This document shows positions 58,913 to 64,000 of a stretch of 64,000 nt of DNA, piece by piece (position 1 is the stretch's first letter; each line of letters starts with the position of its first letter). The DNA comes from Mya arenaria (lineage: Eukaryota > Mollusca > Bivalvia > Myida > Myidae). The stretch lies in NCBI RefSeq assembly GCF_026914265.1, contig NC_069135.1, positions 38,769,946 through 38,833,945 of the forward strand. The letters are read 5' to 3'. The notes beneath the pieces were generated by a model, which saw nothing but the letters and a program-made list of their open reading frames with translations, did no database searches and was not told the DNA's origin. The translations under genes and the position numbers were made by a program.

Positions 58913-59822
58913 CGATAGCGACGAGTTATAATAACAACAAGGTTATCTCCCTTATGCATATACGTAATTTCCGGTTGGTAATTGACAAACAAGAAATTTT
59001 CAAACTTTTACGTTTTTTGTCTTCATTTGCTGCTTTTCGAGGATGCTTTTGTCGAGTTTTGGCAGGTAAATATCATTGCAGTTGTATCAATTTAATATTA
59101 AATTTTATTATGTTAAAATGATTTAGAAAAAGGCGAAAATATTCGTCAATTGTCATAAACCCGGAAGTAAACAAATGGCTTGAACTGGCGTATTTATTTA
59201 ATTTCCATACCACATTGTCCATAATAATGAATGAACTTGTATAATTATATAAATTTCTCATCATGCCGAGTCATATGTTTTTGTAGTCATGGGAGTAAAG
59301 TGTTCCCGATGGACATGTCAACGACACTGATGACATTTTAATAAGGATTTGTGCAACTTATGAATGACCTTCGTTTACTAGAAACACTCAACCTGTCCAT
59401 GATAACATTGTAGATAATTGAAATCTGTTTATGAGTTTTGATAACAACAATAATGAATTGACAAGAGATCACAGTGCACTACATAACATCATATTGCTAT
59501 CTTATTTCAGGACAGTATCCATGTTCCCTGCCCGACCCCCTCCATTACAGTTGGGACATTGCCTGCCAGTTTTCTTCCCCAATCATGCCCAAACGACTGG
59601 TCCAATATTGTTCAAAACTTGATGGAAATGCGGTGTCATCGTAGTTTGGAGTATGTGCAGAGCACTCGGGTACATTTTAGTTATTTATAACTTAAGTTCA
59701 CTAATTAAAGAACGGTTGTTAATTGACAGCTTTTTCCAAGCAAGGAGAATATTTTTGGTTGCACACATGACAACCTTGTTATACGTAATTAGAAGACATA
59801 TTGTGTAATACCGAATAATTAA

Positions 59823-62800
59823 CCCTTTAGCCGCTAAGCGCGTCATAAGTCGTTCACCGATAATCCCATTCACAGTGCTAAGCGCATCATATGTCGTTCT
59901 CGATAGTGACTCTGTTTACATCCTCTGTCATGCGCGATTTTTAACTCAATCGACCTAATTCCCCGATATTAAAGTTGTTGCGGCCTTGATGTATGCTTAT
60001 GTAAAACTTTATCCAATAATTATTTACATTTATTGTAGTTATGCGCGAGTTTCCGCGATTTAAATAGAACGACATGCGCAGTAAATCATATCCGTAAAAA
60101 TGGCTTCCGACTCAGAAGACGATGTTTACAATGACCGATTTGTTCGCAATTTATTAGATAGTGACGATGACTCAGATGATTCTTTCGATGGGTTTGACCC
60201 TGTTCGACCACGAAGAAACTATAACATTCTTCTAGAGACGCCATTGTCGGTCTTTGGGCCTGAAAACAACGTGGAGATCGAGGCAGATCGGGAAGCAGGG
60301 TGGACTGGAAATGAAACCTTTCCAACTGTGATGCCATTCAATGGTGGTGGGACGTTAAACGTTGAGATGGACTCGCACAATCCCATTGACTATATGAAAT
60401 TGTTCATTGACAACGATTTTTTTGAGGTCATGTGTAATGAGACCAATGCGTATGCAACAAACCGGATGGCAAACCAGGAACTGGCAACCCACAGTCGAAT
60501 GCGAAAATGGGAGGACGTCACCCCTAGCAAAATGAAGGTCTTCTTCGCCCTGGTCATCGCCATGGGACTAGTCTACAAGTCGGACCTAGATGATTATTGT
60601 ACTACAGATTATGTCACAGAAACTCCATTCTTCTCCAGATCTATGTCAAGGGACAGGTTTGTGCCATAAAATTTTATACATGTATTTTTTATTCCAGGTA
60701 ATACAATTACGAGCTAAAACACCACAAGTCATATGTTTTATCAAAGTCTTTTTGTTGGTTTATCATTGTAAATAGTTTCAACAATTATTCAAAAGGTCAA
60801 GTAATAAGACAAACACACATGACAAACTACATTTCTGTTAAAGAAATGTACAAATATATGCGCAGGTACCACCAGCTGCAATGAATGTCTGACATCCGCA
60901 ATATCCGTCTGTCTGAAAGAAAATGTAAAGACAAAGTCTGTCTGAAAGAAAGTGTAAAGACAAAGTGTAATTTTATTACCTAACAATCAATGAATGTTAT
61001 TTTCTGTTTACAGATTCCTGAATATCCTGTCCAACTTCCATATTTCAACTGATGAAGATCCGACTGATAAGCTAAGACGGATCCGCCCCATGATTATCCG
61101 GACAATGCAGCGCTTCTCTAAAGTGTACACCCCTGACGAAAACCTCAGCTTTGATGAGGCAACTTGTCCTTGGAAGGGTCGATTGAACATAAAGGTGTAA
61201 ATAAGAACAAACCTGCCAAGTTTGGTGTAAAGTTGTACACTGTTTGTGAAGCAGGTAGTGGATACTGCTTGGGTTACGACATTTACGCAGGACGCCAAGA
61301 AAATCGACATGCCCCGGACTACTATGAGGCCTTGACAGGAGAGACTCAGCACCTGACCAAAACTACGTGCATTGTTATGAACTTGATGTCCAGGTGTGGG
61401 TTGCTGCATAAAGGCCATAAAGTATACATGGACAACTATTACACGTCCCCTGAACTCTTTCAGGAACTTGAAAGTTCCGAAACATATGGGTGTGGAACTT
61501 TACGAGTGAACCGAGTTGGTACACCCTTGGCCATCAAGAGTAAGCGTAAATTAAATGAAGGTGAAGTTGTGTTTCGCCGAAAGGATAATCTGCTGGCCAT
61601 GCGCTACAAAGACAAGCGGGATGTGACTATGTTGACAAATTTCCATGAGGCAAACATGGCAGTGTTGGAAAAACGTGATTATCGGACTGGTGATAATGTC
61701 CGAAAACCTAAGTGCATAGTTGACTATTGCAAACACATGGGTGGTGTAGATCTTTTGGATCAGTTTGGACACTATAACTGCCTGACCAGAAAGTCTAAGA
61801 AATGGTGGAGGAAGTTATTTTTCTACCTTGTCAACATGACTTTTGTGAACAGTTACATATTGTACAAGAAGTTTGCTGTCGGCGAGAAGAAACTGGACCA
61901 TGACAAGTTCAGATCTGCCATTGTCTGTTCCTTGTTGGAAGAAGCTGGGGATGTGGCATGTAGGCAGGTTAAAAGAGGGCGACCAGTCCTTGGGGAGATT
62001 CCAACACGTATGGTCTCCAGGTGCTTTCCGGAGTACATCCCAGCCAAGGAAGGTGCGAAACGAGCGAGGCCCCTACGTGACTGTGTGGTGTGTAACCCAA
62101 AGAAGAAGGAGCGGGATGGACATAAGCGTGTCATGACATCATTTTGGTGTCCAGAGTGCCAGGTTGCACTTTGTGTGAACCAGTGTTTCAAGGACTTTCA
62201 CACAAAGAAGAACTTCAAGTAGAAAAAAAATGACTGATAATGTGTAAGGTTACATTTCAATGCCTCCGGCTGGAGTCAATGGACGTAATTGCAGAGAAAA
62301 TGTGTCAATAAAAGCATTGAAAACTTTTAAATGTATATAAAAGTGTTAAGTTTAACAATATTCTTTATATCAAATCATATTGTGATGACAATGATCAGCT
62401 ACATCAAAAATTGTCAACAAAAATAAGCTTCAAGATTTCATAAAAAAAAAATTGTCACACCTGACATTTACCTGTGCTGTAAAATGTCCATTACTATGTC
62501 TTTTTATGTGTTATTTGTGTAAATTATTATGTTGTTTTGTTTTTTCTTTAAATGTACAAATAGATAAATGAAATCTAAGAAATTGCTCAATAAAATTGTA
62601 GAACATTTGAATTTTTTTATTTTCTTGCCAATTAACTCACCTGAACAGGTAAAAATTGTCAAAGTGTGTCGTCGAAAATGTCATGGTTGGAAAGAGTGAT
62701 CTTTCATGTTTACACACATATAAGTCTTATGACTGTGTCTCTATAACTTCAATAGTTATGCCTTCATTACCAAATATGGTCAATTACTAAGAATTCCTGG

Positions 62801-62857
62801 TTATTTAATCAGCACTGATAAGCCATATTAGGCATTGATTACATAGCGGCTTAAGGG
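59823..62857 (+). mobile_element. piggyBac transposon, near complete, 3.0 kb
   Basis: The target-site duplication TTAA is at 59819-59822 and 62858-62861. Terminal inverted repeats CCCTTTAGCCGCTA and, on the opposite strand, CCCTTAAGCCGCTA differ at one base. The left end also has two subterminal direct repeats ('gctaagcgcgtcataagtcg' and 'gctaagcgcatcatatgtcg'). The transposase lies between. Sharp ends and a single coding break suggest a recent insertion. Confidence 0.95.
60100..62222 (+). CDS. piggyBac transposase, two exons, one-base frame break
   Basis: Exon 1 is 60100-60656 and exon 2 is 61014-62222; the 357-bp GT-AG intron joins MSRDR to FLNILSNFHI, the expected family motif. Expected length is 588 residues. 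The N terminus is acidic (SDSEDD, DSDDDSDDSFDG). Catalytic-site motifs are present: VYMDNYYTS (second Asp) and MGGVDLLDQ (third and fourth). At the first position the sequence has VCEAGSGY, with Glu where T. ni piggyBac has Asp. The C-terminal cysteine-rich domain is present (DCVVCNPKK, FWCPECQVALCVNQCFKDFH). At 61198 a TAA arises because one base is missing: the frame continues at once as NKNKPAKFGVKLYTVCE. So the copy is one change from intact. A domesticated gene is unlikely given clear terminal repeats. Confidence 0.93.
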
Positions 62858-64000
62858 TTAACTGGTTTCCATATTTTATTTTGAAATCATGCAATATTTT
62901 AGATAAACAAAATAGCATGTATAAAATAAAGATGTGTATCAAATGTTGCAGGACAACAAGCAGTATATTTCTTCGATGAGACTGAATTGCCTGGGAAGGG
63001 AGCAGACACTGTTGTGAGCATGATGATCACTTCTTCAAGTACCATGGCTTGGAGAAGAAAAGCCGATATTGGCACTTTGGTCTTAGCAGGTAGATAATAA
63101 AATGTTCACATTAAACCTAAAGTAGAGTACTTTAATTTTAAAAATACTTACCTAACAGAATTGAGCCCTAGATTTTTAAGAGTATTCACCTCAGCATTAG
63201 CCGTTTAATTGGTGTCAGTTACATGTAAACAAAATAACCTTGACCATAACTCAATAACTGTTAAAATTGATAAAATACATCTTTGCATACCTGTTGCGAG
63301 AGGAAGAATGTATATGTGAACTTTCATAAGTATGTTATTTCTAGTTTACATTTCAAATTTTCAACAATGTTAAACAAAAATAAACGCTGTTTAAACTAGC
63401 CAAGTAACTCCTGACATTATCAAAACACTGGCATGATATCTTGATCTTTATATAAGCTTGTTTTTTGTGTGTGTTTTTGTGATGTCAAAATATGACTGAA
63501 CTAGACATAATTTCTATCAATCCATACTTTCAGCAAACAGGCCTGGCTTTGTGCAGTGCAGGTTTGCTGCATCGGTGATGGTTTAGTTTACCTGATGAAA
63601 ACCAGAGCAGTTGTGTACCCTGAACTCCTTTCCGAATTCTTCATCAAGGGGCTGAATCTTGAATGGCAGTGGTATTAACATGACAAGATCAGAAAATATA
63701 GCAGATTAGACATTGAAAAAGACAGTGTGCCCTGGACAGTCACAACCAAAGCATTGAACAGACTGTACAACCTGTTAATTAACTTTTTAGAGCTGTTTGT
63801 TTGGACTAGTGTTTGTCATTCATAAATAAGTAATAACATTATTTCTCAGTATAAGAAATCTGTAGGAATTAGAAGCTGATATTTACTGTAACTATATAAA
63901 CAGACCTCTTAGGGGTTTAGCCAGGTTAAAGAAAGACAGGGAGCTACTGAAAAGAGACAGGTTTCCATGCTTTAATAGGACACCCTTCATTTATCTGTGA

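Larger units (their letters stand above)
59500..63790 (+). pseudogene. Decayed member of a multicopy invertebrate gene or transposon family, split by piggyBac
   Basis: Three separated pieces, about 59505-59690, 62952-63090 and 63535-63780, carry peptides LHYSWDIAC, PNHAQTTGPILFKT, VYFFDETELPGKGAD, HFFKYHGL and KGLNLEWQWY. I associate these with a widespread uncharacterised family (HYSWDYAQQ ... TGPI.FKT.RKC ... DE....GKGA ... RQWYLYDKIR) that occurs in many copies in molluscs and cnidarians. Its class is not known to me. The copy is broken in several places and looks old. The piggyBac element lies between the first two pieces. Confidence 0.5.

Overview
The window looks like a bivalve mollusc nuclear genome. 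It is AT-rich, its genes have many exons and long introns, tRNA-headed SINEs and short inverted-repeat elements of types I associate with clams and mussels are abundant, and minisatellites are frequent. The bivalve placement rests on recalled repeat families and protein style, not on a search.

Layout. 1-8.1 kb: a 16-bp satellite, dispersed repeats carrying the motif TGACCTTTGACCT, a foldback element and SINE remnants; no gene recognised. 8.1-35.4 kb, minus strand: a 19-exon gene assembled here from splice sites and reading frame. It encodes about 657 residues with ankyrin repeats, a discoidin (F5/8 type C) domain and a SAM-like segment. One extra base in exon 8 breaks its frame. Its introns are filled with satellites, MITEs and duplicated intron-filling repeats. 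35.4-41.6 kb, plus strand: a complete seven-exon COMMD7 orthologue that starts 274 bp from the ankyrin gene, head to head. 43.7-46.5 kb: long trinucleotide arrays, then an NFIL3/PAR-type bZIP gene whose coding part is one exon, then 80-bp tandem repeats. 47-51.6 kb: a 1-kb minisatellite, a foldback element and a GC-rich 72-bp array that reads as a mucin-like Thr/Pro peptide. 51.8-56.8 kb: a duplicated 5' end and then a RING-less TRIM-like gene (two B-boxes, coiled coil, propeller-like C terminus) whose intron carries a 59-bp satellite. 57.4-58.9 kb: 44-bp repeats and a good tRNA-Arg-derived SINE. 59.5-63.8 kb: a decayed multicopy gene family member with a near-complete piggyBac element inserted in it (TTAA duplication, terminal inverted repeats, spliced transposase with a single one-base break).

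How the genes relate. The ankyrin/discoidin gene and COMMD7 probably share a bidirectional promoter, and each has a copy of the same MITE family just after its stop codon. COMMD7 acts in the Commander/CCC endosomal complex and in NF-kB control. The ankyrin protein, the bZIP and the TRIM-like protein could all belong to stress or immune signalling, but that is inference from family membership only. The most unusual items are the ankyrin-discoidin architecture and its frame break, a duplicated splice acceptor that would add 41 in-frame residues to COMMD7, TIR elements with a tRNA-like core, and the intron satellite that resembles an inverted copy of sequence beside TRIM exon 1.
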